Under the pieces are notes generated by a model. The model made no database searches and was not told where the DNA came from. It was given only the letters and a program-made list of their open reading frames with translations. From positions 21,673 through 85,672 of the forward strand of contig NZ_JBFBCI010000039.1 of NCBI RefSeq assembly GCF_040683095.1: a DNA stretch of 64,000 nt, written 5' to 3'. The translations under genes and the position numbers were made by a program. This stretch comes from Sphaerisporangium sp040683095. Its GTDB lineage: Bacteria; Actinomycetota; Actinomycetes; Streptosporangiales; Streptosporangiaceae. Positions 7,803 through 16,846 of the stretch are shown one piece after another; within the stretch, counting starts at the first letter, position 1; the number at the start of each line of letters is the position of its first letter.

Positions 7803-9245
7803 TCACAGCGTGGGCGTCAGCGGGGCGGCCGGCGCCGGGCAGGGGACGGCGCCCGCGCCGAGGGCCCGCGCCGCGGCCAGGCGGCGGGCCGCGCCGGCGA
7901 GCGGCCCCGGCGGCAGGGTGTACGGGAGGCGCAGGTAGCGCTCCAGCGTGCCGTCCACGCCGAACCACGGGCCCGGGGCGAGCCGGATGCCGTGCAGCGC
8001 GGCGGCGTCGGCCAGGGGCGTGGCCACGGGGGCGTCCAGCCGCACCCACAGCGACGCGCCGCCCGCGGGCAACCTGAAGCGCCACTCGGGGACCTCCGCC
8101 CGCAGGACCTCGGCCAGGGCCGCGCGCGAGGCGCGCAGGGTACGGCGCCGCTCGGCCCTCGTCTCCTCGATGCGCTCGAACAGGTGGGTCACGACGAGCT
8201 GCTCGAACAGCGGGGCGGCGATGTCCACCGAGGCGCGCGTCACCGCCAGGCGGCGCACCAGCGCGGCCGTGCCGCGGATCCAGCCGATCCGCAGGCCGCC
8301 CCACCACAGCTTGGAGGCCGACCCGATGCTGATCACGCGGCCGTCGGTGTCGAAGGCCGCCGCCGGGGAGGTGTGCGGCACCTCGTCGATCGCCATCTCC
8401 GCCCAGCTCTCGTCCACCATCAGCGTCGCGTCGTACCGGCGCGCCGCCCCGGCCAGCGCCGCGCGGTCGGCGTCGGGCATCAGCAGGCCGGTCGGGTTCT
8501 GGAAGTCGGGGATGACGTAGGCCAGGCGGGCCGATGACTGGCGGATGGCCGAGGTCACGAGGTCCATGCTCAGGCCGTCGTCCTGCACGCCGACGGGGAC
8601 CAGACGGGCGCCCCGGTTGCGGGCCGCGTCCAGCGCGTGCGGGTAGGTCGGCGACTCGACCAGGACGGGGTCGCCGGGCCCGGCCAGCAGCGCCGTCACC
8701 AGGTGGATGCCGTGCTGCGCCCCGAGGGTGACGAGGATCTGGTCGGGCCGGGTGGCCAGGCCCCGGGCGATGTACCGGGCGGCGATGGCCTCGCGCAGCG
8801 GCCGGATGCCCATCGGGTCGTAGCCGCTGCCGAGGGCGTAGCGCGGGTAGGCGTCGGTGGCGGCGGCGATGGCCTCGGGGAGCAGGGCGGTGGCGGCCGG
8901 GGCCGCGGAGTGCAGCGGCAGCAGGCCGTCGTCGTCGGAGGCCATCCAGGGGTTCTCGGCGCCGAGCGCGCCGGGGTCGGGCAGCGCCGTCCAGCTTCCC
9001 GCGCCCTGGCGGCTCTCCAGGTAGCCCTGCTCGCGCAGCCGGTCGTAGGCGGCGGTGACGGTGGTGCGGCTGACGCCGAGCGCCTCGGCCAGGTGGCGCT
9101 CGGCGGGCATGCGCACCCGGGTGGGCAGGCGCCCGTCGAGCATCAGCGTGCGGACGGCCCGTGCCAGGGCCTGGTAGTACGGCCGGGCGCCGCCGGGCAG
9201 GTCGACCAGTCTGGCCAGTTGTGGCCCGCTCAGATAGCGATCCAT
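7803..9245 (-). CDS. MocR-family regulator: GntR DNA-binding domain fused to class I aminotransferase-like domain (YczR-like)
   Basis: 480 residues from the ATG at 9245. Residues about 15-85 are a GntR winged helix-turn-helix (LPTRVRMPAERHLAEALGVS, then TVTAAYDRLREQGYL). Residues about 115-480 are an aminotransferase fold that binds PLP as an effector. The PLP lysine is in SIGSASKLWWGG, with PDFQNPTG before it. It is transcribed away from a YczE-type membrane protein. This pairing is recurrent and defines the YczR subgroup of MocR regulators. It probably controls the neighbour and itself through the 64-base intergenic region. A longer start 21 codons upstream would run across that operator region and is less likely. 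Confidence 0.9.
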   Translation of the reverse strand: MDRYLSGPQLARLVDLPGGARPYYQALARAVRTLMLDGRLPTRVRMPAERHLAEALGVSRTTVTAAYDRLREQGYLESRQGAGSWTALPDPGALGAENPWMASDDDGLLPLHSAAPAATALLPEAIAAATDAYPRYALGSGYDPMGIRPLREAIAARYIARGLATRPDQILVTLGAQHGIHLVTALLAGPGDPVLVESPTYPHALDAARNRGARLVPVGVQDDGLSMDLVTSAIRQSSARLAYVIPDFQNPTGLLMPDADRAALAGAARRYDATLMVDESWAEMAIDEVPHTSPAAAFDTDGRVISIGSASKLWWGGLRIGWIRGTAALVRRLAVTRASVDIAAPLFEQLVVTHLFERIEETRAERRRTLRASRAALAEVLRAEVPEWRFRLPAGGASLWVRLDAPVATPLADAAALHGIRLAPGPWFGVDGTLERYLRLPYTLPPGPLAGAARRLAAARALGAGAVPCPAPAAPLTPTL

Positions 9246-9309
9246 AAGGCCACTTTCTCGGATTGGCCCTTTATGAGCAAGCCAATCGGCGCGGACCATT
9301 ACCAGCATT
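9246..9309. promoter_or_regulatory. Operator region between the MocR regulator and yczE-like gene
   Basis: An inverted repeat GATTGGC (9261-9267) and GCCAATC (9281-9287) with a 13-base spacer. On the minus strand there is an imperfect direct repeat, AAAGGGCC (9265-9272) and AAAGTGGCC (9248-9256), spaced by 16-17 bases. MocR proteins typically bind such combined direct and inverted repeats between divergent genes. Binding is inferred. Confidence 0.55.
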
Positions 9310-9936
9310 ATGAGCGAACTCTCCCTCCCTCACCTGGGCTCGCTGCCCAACCGCCTGCTCCGCCTGTACGCCGGGCTGGCCCTCTACGGCGCCGGGATCG
9401 GCCTGCAGGTCGAGTCCGGGCTCGGCAACGGTCCGTGGGACGTCTTCCACCAGGGCCTGTCCGTGCGGACCGGCTGGTCGATCGGGACCTGGATCATCCT
9501 CGTCGGCGCGATCGTGATGGTCTTCTGGATCCCGCTGCGGCAGCGGCCGGGCATCGGGACCGTCAGCAACATCGTCTTCGTCGGCCTGTTCGCCGACCTG
9601 ACCCTGTGGCTGGCCCCCACCCCGGACCTTGTGGTCGTGCGCTGGGCGTACCTGCCGGCCGCCGTCGTGTGCGTCGCCGCCGCAACCGGGCTGTACATCG
9701 GCGCCGGCATGGGCCCCGGCCCCCGCGACGGGCTGATGACCGGCCTGCACCGGCTCGGGCTGTCGATCCGCGCCGCGCGCACGATCATCGAGCTCACCGT
9801 GCTCGCGGCCGGCTGGCTGCTCGGCGGGACGGTCGGCGTCGGGACCATCGTGTTCGCGGTGACGATCGGCCCGCTCACGCAGTTCTTCATGCCCCGGATG
9901 CGCCCCCGGCCGCGGCCTGAACCCTACGCCGCCTGA
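9310..9936 (+). CDS. YczE/YitT-type integral membrane protein
   Basis: 208 residues with about five hydrophobic helices. The YczE signature region GLGNGPWDVFHQGLS occurs near residue 40, and a second Gly-rich GMGPGPRDGLMTGL at about 135-150 mirrors it. This suggests internal duplication of the GxGPxD motif. The molecular function of YczE is not established; transport of a vitamin-like or amine ligand sensed by the divergent MocR regulator is often proposed. The ATG sits 64 bases from the divergent start. Confidence 0.85.
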   Translation: MSELSLPHLGSLPNRLLRLYAGLALYGAGIGLQVESGLGNGPWDVFHQGLSVRTGWSIGTWIILVGAIVMVFWIPLRQRPGIGTVSNIVFVGLFADLTLWLAPTPDLVVVRWAYLPAAVVCVAAATGLYIGAGMGPGPRDGLMTGLHRLGLSIRAARTIIELTVLAAGWLLGGTVGVGTIVFAVTIGPLTQFFMPRMRPRPRPEPYAA

Positions 9937-9982
9937 GGAACCGCGACGCGCGCCCGCCCCCCGCGCGTACTAGCGTGACGAC

Positions 9983-11791
9983 ATGCGGATCGAGGACTAC
10001 GCCATCATCGGCGACATGCAGTCGGCGGCCCTCGTCGGACGGGACGGCTCGGTCGACTGGCTGTGCCTGCCCCGTTTCGACTCCCCCTCGTGCTTCTCCT
10101 CCCTGCTCGGCGACGAAGGCAACGGGCACTGGTGGATCGGCCCGGCGGGCACGCGGCGCCGGCTCAGCACACGCCGGCGCTACCGCCACAACACGCTGAT
10201 CCTCGAGACCGAGTGGGACACCGAGGGCGGCACGGTCCGCGTGACCGACTTCATGCCGCCCCGGCAGGCCAACCCCGACCTGGTGCGGATCGTCGAGTGC
10301 CTGACGGGCACCGTCGAGATGGCCACGCAGATCCGCATCCGCTTCGACTACGGGCGCATCGTCCCGTGGGTGCGCCGCAGCGACGGCCTGCTCCAGGCCA
10401 TCGGCGGCCCCGACTCGGCCTGGCTGCACTCGCCGGTGCCGCTGCAGGGCGGCGACTACGCCCACCGGGCGACGTTCCGCATGTCGGCGGGCGACCGGCT
10501 GCCGTTCGTGTTCACCTGGCACCCCTCCCACTCCCCCAAGCCGCAGGACATCGACCCGATCGCCGAGCTCGCCGAGACCGAGGCGATCTGGACCGAGTGG
10601 GCGTCCCAGTGGGACCCGGGCGCCGAGACCCGCTGGCACGACGCGGTGATCCGCTCGCTGATCACCCTCAAGGCGCTGACCTACGCCCCCACCGGCGGCA
10701 TCGTCGCCGCGCCGACCACATCCCTGCCCGAGGACCTCGGCGGCGTCCGCAACTGGGACTACCGCTACTGCTGGCTGCGCGACGCCACCATGACGCTCGA
10801 CGCGCTGATCTACGCGGGCTACGTCGAGGAGGCCCGCGACTGGCGCGAGTGGCTGCTGCGCGCCATCGCCGGCCGCCCCCAGGACCTGCAGATCATGTAC
10901 GGCGTCGCGGGCGAGCGGCGGCTCCCGGAGATGGAGCTGCCCTGGCTGGAGGGCTACGAGGAGTCCCGACCGGTGCGCATCGGCAACGCCGCCGTCGACC
11001 AGCTCCAGCTCGACGTCTACGGCGAGGTGATCAACTGCCTCTACGTGTCCCGGGCGTCGGGGCTGCCCGCCATATCGCGCACGTGGGCCATCCAGCGGAC
11101 GCTGATGGACTTCCTGGAGTCCCACTGGGACGAGCCGGACGAGGGCCTCTGGGAGGTGCGGGGGCCGAGGCGGCACTTCGTCCACTCCAAGGTCATGGCG
11201 TGGGTCGCCGCCGACCGGTCGATCCGGCAGATCGAGCGGTTCGGCCAGACCGGGCCCGCCGACCGCTGGCGCGCGCTGCGCGAGCGCATCCACTCCGAGG
11301 TCATGGAGAAGGGCTTCGACGCCGACCGCAACACCTTCACCCAGTCGTACGGCTCCCGGGAGCTGGACGCCTCGCTGCTGCTGATCCCGCAGACCGGGTT
11401 CCTGCCCGCCCGCGACCCCCGCGTGATCGGCACCATCGAGGCCGTCGAGCGCGAGCTGATGTCGGAGGGCTTCGTGCTGCGCTACCCGCTCGCCCAGCGC
11501 AACTCCGTGGACGGCATCACCGGCGGGGAGGGCGCGTTCCTGGCGTGCAGCTTCTGGCTGGCCGAGGCGCGGGCCATGATCGGCAGGCGCCATGAGGCCG
11601 TCGAGCTGTTCGAGAGGCTGCTGTCCCTGCGCAACGACGTGGGGCTGCTGGCCGAAGAGTACGACCCCCGCTACGGGCGGCTGGTCGGCAACTTCCCGCA
11701 GGCGTTCAGCCACGTCCCGCTGATCCACGCCGCGCACACCCTGTCCCAGCCCGAGGGCGCCCCCTCCCGCCACCACGCCTACATCGGCTAG
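9983..11791 (+). CDS. GH15 glycoside hydrolase, actinobacterial trehalase/glucoamylase-like
   Basis: 602 residues. It likely hydrolyses trehalose to glucose (mycobacterial GH15 trehalase type) or alpha-glucans; it is cytoplasmic, with no signal peptide. The N-terminal beta-sandwich begins with IEDYAIIGDMQSAALVGRDG, typical of this subfamily. The (alpha/alpha)6 barrel starts near residue 230 with GGVRNWDYRYCWLRDA. The general acid is in DEGLWEVRG at about residue 382-390, and the general base lies in the C-terminal NFPQAFSHVPLI region (LLAEEYDP just before). The ATG is 46 bases after the yczE-like stop and the two may be co-transcribed. Trehalase versus glucoamylase cannot be decided from sequence. 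Confidence 0.9.
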   Translation: MRIEDYAIIGDMQSAALVGRDGSVDWLCLPRFDSPSCFSSLLGDEGNGHWWIGPAGTRRRLSTRRRYRHNTLILETEWDTEGGTVRVTDFMPPRQANPDLVRIVECLTGTVEMATQIRIRFDYGRIVPWVRRSDGLLQAIGGPDSAWLHSPVPLQGGDYAHRATFRMSAGDRLPFVFTWHPSHSPKPQDIDPIAELAETEAIWTEWASQWDPGAETRWHDAVIRSLITLKALTYAPTGGIVAAPTTSLPEDLGGVRNWDYRYCWLRDATMTLDALIYAGYVEEARDWREWLLRAIAGRPQDLQIMYGVAGERRLPEMELPWLEGYEESRPVRIGNAAVDQLQLDVYGEVINCLYVSRASGLPAISRTWAIQRTLMDFLESHWDEPDEGLWEVRGPRRHFVHSKVMAWVAADRSIRQIERFGQTGPADRWRALRERIHSEVMEKGFDADRNTFTQSYGSRELDASLLLIPQTGFLPARDPRVIGTIEAVERELMSEGFVLRYPLAQRNSVDGITGGEGAFLACSFWLAEARAMIGRRHEAVELFERLLSLRNDVGLLAEEYDPRYGRLVGNFPQAFSHVPLIHAAHTLSQPEGAPSRHHAYIG

Positions 11792-11819
11792 CCGTATCGA
11801 CCAAGCGGCCGGGCGGGGG

Positions 11820-12725
11820 TCAGCGGCCCTTGGCGAGGTCGGCGAGCAGCCGGGCGAACTCGGGCGGCGGGGCGACGACCAGGCGGCGCAGGCCGTCCTG
11901 CTCCACCAGCTCGGCCTGGATCCGGGTCAGCCGGCCGTCCTTCCACCAGTAGACGTGCGGGCTGAGGCCGTCGTCGCGCGAGCGGTACTCCCGGTGGGCG
12001 AGCAGCCACAGGCGTTCGATCGCGCGCATCACCGACAGCCCGCCGATCGGGTGGACGATCATCTCGCCGGGGCGCGGCAGCGCGACCATCAGGCCGTCGG
12101 AGGACACGAGCAGGTAGTCCTCGATGCGGCGCAGGTGCACGGCGGCGCCGGAATGGGAGCCCGACATGACCCAGGCGGGCGTCCCGTCGAGGTCGACGCG
12201 CTCGGAGGTCAGCCTCTCGTCGGCGAGCACGTTGCCCGCCGCCAGGTCGAGCGCCTCGGCCGGGGTGATCGGCCAGCAGAACGCCTCCTCGGGGCGCACC
12301 GGGCGGCCGTAGACGGTGAGGACCTCCACCAGGTCCGAGCCGATGTGCCGGCCGATCAGCCGGGACGGGTCGTCCTCCAGGTCGTCGGCGAGGACGACGC
12401 GCGTGCGCAGCAGCGGCCGGACGCGGGGCAGGTCGCACACGTCGGGCATGTCGTCGGACCTGGCCACCGTGCGCGACAGGTGGCCGGCGACCAGCGTGGG
12501 CCAGTCCTCACGGGGACGGCGCCCTGCCTCGCGGCGCAGCCCGGTCAGGCGGACGGTGATCCGCCGGGGCCCGGACAGCATGAGGGCGGAGCCGTCGGGC
12601 GCGAACTCCCAGGCGTACCCCATATCGTCGGCGACGAGCGCGAGCAGCGAGTCGAGATCCACGTCTTCGCTCGCGCGCCCCCGCGCGCCGCCACGCCGGT
12701 CGCGGTACCGCCTGAACAAGCCCAC
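11820..12725 (-). CDS. Conserved hypothetical protein
   Basis: 301 residues from the GTG at 12725, which follows GGGAG by five bases. A longer frame up to 12812 would overlap the upstream carboxypeptidase gene and lacks a ribosome binding site. It has no signal peptide, transmembrane segment or recognised motif. It looks like an alpha/beta protein with several DxxPG and WPITPAEALDLA phrases typical of actinobacterial proteins of unknown function. It lies 41 bases after the LD-carboxypeptidase stop, so the two probably form an operon. Function is unknown. Confidence 0.75.
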   Translation of the reverse strand: MGLFRRYRDRRGGARGRASEDVDLDSLLALVADDMGYAWEFAPDGSALMLSGPRRITVRLTGLRREAGRRPREDWPTLVAGHLSRTVARSDDMPDVCDLPRVRPLLRTRVVLADDLEDDPSRLIGRHIGSDLVEVLTVYGRPVRPEEAFCWPITPAEALDLAAGNVLADERLTSERVDLDGTPAWVMSGSHSGAAVHLRRIEDYLLVSSDGLMVALPRPGEMIVHPIGGLSVMRAIERLWLLAHREYRSRDDGLSPHVYWWKDGRLTRIQAELVEQDGLRRLVVAPPPEFARLLADLAKGR

Positions 12726-12766
12726 ACGAGGCTCCCAACTACCGCCGTCATCCCCCGGACCAGCGA

Positions 12767-13693
12767 CTACATTGCCGTGGCCGGGTCGCGGAACAGGCAA
12801 GTCAAAGAGCACGATTCTGCATCAATAACCGCTTCCGCCCCCATCCAGGCGGTGAACTGTGGTGTCCCGTGGCCGATCGGCAGGCCGGCGATCATGGGCA
12901 CCCCCAGCGGGGCCAGCCGCTCGACGAGCGCGGGCATCGGGTCCCCGCAGTCCACCCAGGAGCCGAGGACGACGCCGGCGGCGCCGTCCAGGCACCCGGC
13001 CTGGACGAGCTGGGTCAGCATGCGGTCGACGCGGTACGGCTCCTCCCCGACGTCCTCCAGCAGGACGATGCGCCCCTGGGCGCGCAGCGCGTACGGGGTT
13101 CCGCACAGGGCCGCCAGCAGCGACAGGTTGCCGCCGGTGAGCGTGCCCTCCGCGCGGCCGGGGACGATCACGCGGTCGCCGGTGATCGGGCCGGGCGCCT
13201 CGGTCTCGAACAGCGACGCGAGCAGGTGGTCGAGCGACGTCCGGTCGGGCCCCTCGGGGTCGCCCAGGGTCTCGCAGGCGGGCATCGGCCCGAAGCAGCT
13301 CGCCACACCGAGGCGGACGGCGAACGCCTGGTGCAGGGCCGTGATGTCGCTGGACCCGAGCAGGATCTTCGGGCGCGCCGCCTCCATCGCGGGCCAGTCG
13401 AGCAGGTCGAGCAGGCGGGTGGCGCCGTAGCCGCCCCGCGCGCAGACGACCGCGCGGAAGGACGGGTCGCACCAGGCCTCCTGCAGGTCGGCCGCCCGGC
13501 CGGCGTCCGAGCCCGCGAGGTACCCGCGCCGGTGCATCACCCTCGGCATGACGACGACGTCCAGGCCGGCCTCGGTGAGCGCCTGGCGGCCCCGGGCCAG
13601 GCGGACCGGGTCGACGGGCCCCGAGGGCGCGACGACGGCCACCCGGTCCCCCGGCCGCAGCCGGGACGGGATCCACAGGCGCCTGCCGCTCAC
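12767..13693 (-). CDS. LD-carboxypeptidase (peptidase S66)
   Basis: Removes the terminal D-alanine from muropeptide tetrapeptides in cell-wall recycling, or acts on a related LD-bond such as in microcin-type immunity. 308 residues starting at GTG 13693. The S66 catalytic triad is visible: the Ser in LLGSSDITAL, the Glu in LLEDVGEEPYRVDRML and the His in GLPIGHGTPQ. The N-terminal strand RLRPGDRVAVVAPSGPVD is typical. It has no signal peptide, so it acts in the cytoplasm. Confidence 0.92.
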   Translation of the reverse strand: MSGRRLWIPSRLRPGDRVAVVAPSGPVDPVRLARGRQALTEAGLDVVVMPRVMHRRGYLAGSDAGRAADLQEAWCDPSFRAVVCARGGYGATRLLDLLDWPAMEAARPKILLGSSDITALHQAFAVRLGVASCFGPMPACETLGDPEGPDRTSLDHLLASLFETEAPGPITGDRVIVPGRAEGTLTGGNLSLLAALCGTPYALRAQGRIVLLEDVGEEPYRVDRMLTQLVQAGCLDGAAGVVLGSWVDCGDPMPALVERLAPLGVPMIAGLPIGHGTPQFTAWMGAEAVIDAESCSLTCLFRDPATAM

Positions 13694-13854
13694 CGGTCCG
13701 CCCCCAGGCCCGGTCCGGCGGCGGCGTCATGCCGCGAATCAGCGGATATGCCCGCCATGGTGAATACTCTTACCCAGGTGACGCCATATACCACCGAGAG
13801 GCGGGGCGTAGCCGGTTCGTTCACCTCGCAAAGGGTGTCAGACTGTCCTCACTT

Positions 13855-14754
13855 ATGCGACCCCCGCCCCACATTCTCGTGGTCAACGGCATCAAGGTCC
13901 ACAGACCGGTGTTCGTGCTGGGCGCCCCGCACTCCGGCGCGGACCTGCTCGCCCGTGCCCTGAAACGCTCGCCGGGGTTCCACGTCACGATCGGCCGCGC
14001 GTCCGTCGCCCACGTCGTCCACGCGTTCGCGCGACGGCCGTCGATCATGCGCAGGAAGGGCGGCGGCGCGGTGCGGGTGCTGCGCGACGCGCTCGCCGAG
14101 GCCTGGCAGATCGTCCCCGGGGCCTGCGCCGAGTGCCCGGCGGCCTGCCGGGAGGCCGGGGCCGTCACCGGGGCGGGGCCGTGCGCCTCCCCCGGCGCCG
14201 TCGTGCGGTTCGGCGACGCCAACCCCGACCTGCTCTACAGCGCCCCCGTGCTGATGCAGGCCTTCCCCGACGCCCGCTTCGTCCAGTTCATCCGGGACGG
14301 CAGGGACGTCGCCGCCGACATGCTCGCCGACCGCGCGTCCATGGCGTGGGCGCGCCCGGGCACGCTCAGCGACGAGACCGAGTTCCCCAACCCGTTCCTC
14401 GGGGTCAACGCGGGAGAGCACCGCGACAAGTGGTCCCGCATGGACCCGGCCGGCAAGTGCGCCCTGCGCTGGCGCAGCGCCGTCCGCCTGAGCGCCGCGC
14501 TGCGCCAGGAACTGCCCCGCGACCAGCTGCTCACGGTCCGGTACGAGGACATGGCCGCCTCCCCCGCCGAGACGATCGCCACGGTGTCGGAGTTCCTGGA
14601 GTCCCGGGTCTCGACGGTGGCCCTGTACGGCACGGCGGCCCCGCGGGTCGGCGCGTGGCGCACCGCGCTAGAGCCGCGGCAGGCGGCGCTGGTGGAGAAG
14701 GTCGCCAAGGACGAGCTGGTGCGGCTCGGCTACCTGGAGCCGGCGTCCACCTGA
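13855..14754 (+). CDS. Sulfotransferase family protein
   Basis: 299 residues from the ATG at 13855. A longer frame begins at 13729, but its extension does not resemble the family and neither start has a good ribosome binding site. Sulfotransferases move sulfate from PAPS to an acceptor. The 5'-phosphosulfate loop is seen as VFVLGAPHSGADLLARAL and the 3'-phosphate motif as QFIRDGRDVAADML. A Cys cluster (CAECPAAC) between them is unusual and could bind metal or form disulfides. The gene is convergent with the ABC exporter. The acceptor is unknown. Confidence 0.82.
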   Translation: MRPPPHILVVNGIKVHRPVFVLGAPHSGADLLARALKRSPGFHVTIGRASVAHVVHAFARRPSIMRRKGGGAVRVLRDALAEAWQIVPGACAECPAACREAGAVTGAGPCASPGAVVRFGDANPDLLYSAPVLMQAFPDARFVQFIRDGRDVAADMLADRASMAWARPGTLSDETEFPNPFLGVNAGEHRDKWSRMDPAGKCALRWRSAVRLSAALRQELPRDQLLTVRYEDMAASPAETIATVSEFLESRVSTVALYGTAAPRVGAWRTALEPRQAALVEKVAKDELVRLGYLEPAST

Positions 14755-14776
14755 CCGGCACCCGTCCGAGGGATGC

Positions 14777-16651
14777 TCACCTCTGGTGCTCGAACTGGGT
14801 GCGGTACAGCTCGGCGTAGGCGCCGCCCTGGGCGAGCAGGTCGTCGTGACGGCCCCGCTCGACCACCCGGCCGTCCTGGACGACCAGGATCGTGTCGGCC
14901 TCGCGGATCGTCGACAGCCGGTGCGCGATCACCAGGGACGTCCGGCCGGCCAGCGCGGTCTTCAGCGCCCGCTGGACCGCGGCCTCGGACTCGGAGTCCA
15001 GGTGCGCCGTGGCCTCGTCCAGCACGACCACGTCCGGCGCCTTCAGCAGGAGCCTGGCCAGCGCCACCCGCTGCTTCTCGCCGCCGGAGAGCCGGTAGCC
15101 CCGGTCGCCGACGACGGTGTCCAGGCCCTCGGGCAACGACTCGATCAGCTCGCCGATCTGCGCGGCGTGCAGTGCCTCCCAGATCTCCTCGTCGGTGGTG
15201 CCCGGCCGGGCGTACCGCAGGTTGGCGCCGATGGTGTCGTGGAACAGGTGGGCGTCCTGCATCACGACGCCGACCGTCTCGCGCAGCGAGGCCAGCGTGG
15301 CGTCGCGCACGTCGACGCCGTTGACCCGCACCGCGCCGCCGGTCACGTCGTACAGCCGGGAGACCAGCGAGGTGATCGTGGTCTTGCCCGCGCCGGAGTG
15401 CCCCACCAGCGCGATCAGCTCGCCGGGCGCGGCGGTGAAGCTCACGCCCTTGAGCACCTCCTGGCCGGGCCCGGTGTCGGGGCGGGCCACCGACTCCAGC
15501 GAGGCCAGCGAGACCTCCTCGGCCGAGGGGTACTGGAAGCGGACGTCGTCGAACTCGATCGTGACCGGTCCCTGCGGCAGCGGCCGGGCGCCGGGGCTCT
15601 CGGCCACCATCGGCCGCAGGTCCAGCACCTCGAAGACGCGGTCGAAACTGACCAGCGCGGTCATGATGTCGACGTGGACGTTGGACAGGCTGGTCAGCGG
15701 CCCGTACAGGCGCATGAGCATCGCCGCGAGCGCGACCAGCGTGCCGATCGGGAAGGCGCCGTCGACCACCAGGACACCGCCCGCGCCGTACACCAGGGCG
15801 GTGGCGAGCGCGGCGACCAGGCCGAGGGCGACCCGGAACACCGTGCCGTACATGCCGACCGTGATGCCGACGTCGCGCACCCGCCCGGCGCGCTCGCCGA
15901 AGTGCGCGGCCTCGTCCTCGGGCCGGCCGTACAGCTTGGCGACCATGGCGCCGGCGACGTTGAACCGCTCGGTCATCACCGAGCTCATCTCGGCGTCGAG
16001 TTGCATCTGCTCGCGGGTCAGCCCGGACATGCGGCGCCCCACCCAGCGGGCGGGGAAGATGAAGACCGGCAGCAGGACGAGCGCGACCAGCGTCACCTGC
16101 CACGACAGCAGCAGCATCGCGCCGAGCACCATGATCAGGCTCACGACGTTGGAGACGACGGCCGACAGGGTGCTGGTCAGCGCGCGCTGGGCGCCGATGA
16201 CGTCGCTGTTCAGCCGTGAGACGAGGGCGCCGGTCTGGGCGCGCATGAAGAACGCCACCGGCATGCGCTGCACGTGGTCGAAGACCTCGGTGCGCAGGTC
16301 GTAGATCAGGCCCTCGCCGATGCGCGAGGAGAACCACCGCTGCACCAGCCCGAGCCCGGCGTCCACCACGGCGAGGCCCGCGATCATGAGCGACAGCCAG
16401 ATCACGATGTCGGTGCGGCGCGGGACGATGCCCTGGTCGATGATCGCTTTCAGCAGCAGCGGGTTGGCGATCACGATCGCCGCGTCGAGCACGACGAGCA
16501 CCAGGAAGGCGGCGATGTGCCGGCGGTAGGGCCTGGCGTACCGGGCGATGCGCGGCACGGTGCCCGGCGTCAGCCGCTCCTTGGTCACGGAGCTGTCCCG
16601 CCGCAGGGACCGCATCACTTGGGGGCTGTATCCCCCGCCCAGCATCGACAT
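14777..16651 (-). CDS. ABC exporter, fused permease and ATPase (MsbA/MDR type)
   Basis: 624 residues. A six-helix transmembrane domain (about 45-335) is followed by a nucleotide-binding domain (about 375-624). The Walker A is GHSGAGKTTI, the signature LSGGEKQRVALARLL, the Walker B VVVLDEATAHLDSES and the H-loop VIAHRLSTI. It acts as a homodimer or with another half-transporter. No second half-transporter lies next to it. The substrate is unknown; lipids, peptides and drugs are all possible. Confidence 0.92.
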   Translation of the reverse strand: MSMLGGGYSPQVMRSLRRDSSVTKERLTPGTVPRIARYARPYRRHIAAFLVLVVLDAAIVIANPLLLKAIIDQGIVPRRTDIVIWLSLMIAGLAVVDAGLGLVQRWFSSRIGEGLIYDLRTEVFDHVQRMPVAFFMRAQTGALVSRLNSDVIGAQRALTSTLSAVVSNVVSLIMVLGAMLLLSWQVTLVALVLLPVFIFPARWVGRRMSGLTREQMQLDAEMSSVMTERFNVAGAMVAKLYGRPEDEAAHFGERAGRVRDVGITVGMYGTVFRVALGLVAALATALVYGAGGVLVVDGAFPIGTLVALAAMLMRLYGPLTSLSNVHVDIMTALVSFDRVFEVLDLRPMVAESPGARPLPQGPVTIEFDDVRFQYPSAEEVSLASLESVARPDTGPGQEVLKGVSFTAAPGELIALVGHSGAGKTTITSLVSRLYDVTGGAVRVNGVDVRDATLASLRETVGVVMQDAHLFHDTIGANLRYARPGTTDEEIWEALHAAQIGELIESLPEGLDTVVGDRGYRLSGGEKQRVALARLLLKAPDVVVLDEATAHLDSESEAAVQRALKTALAGRTSLVIAHRLSTIREADTILVVQDGRVVERGRHDDLLAQGGAYAELYRTQFEHQR

Positions 16652-16846
16652 CGTGCTTCTTCGCCGGTCCTCTCCACGTTCGCCCGTCTTCTCCTTCGGC
16701 GAAGCGCGCGTCCCGGTCGCGCCATTCCCCGATCAGCCCGGATCAGCTCACGGCGAACGATCATCGCAGGGAGTCCGGCCGCCGGGCGCCCCGGGTCAGG
16801 CGGGGGCCCCGCTGTTCCTCTCCGCCGCTCACGGCGGCCTCACCAC

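Noticed and set aside
6404..8077. Very long plus-strand reading frame overlapping the peptide transporter and MocR gene
   Set aside because: It is an Arg/Pro/Ala-rich shadow of the transporter frame produced by high GC; no family similarity and no ribosome binding site.
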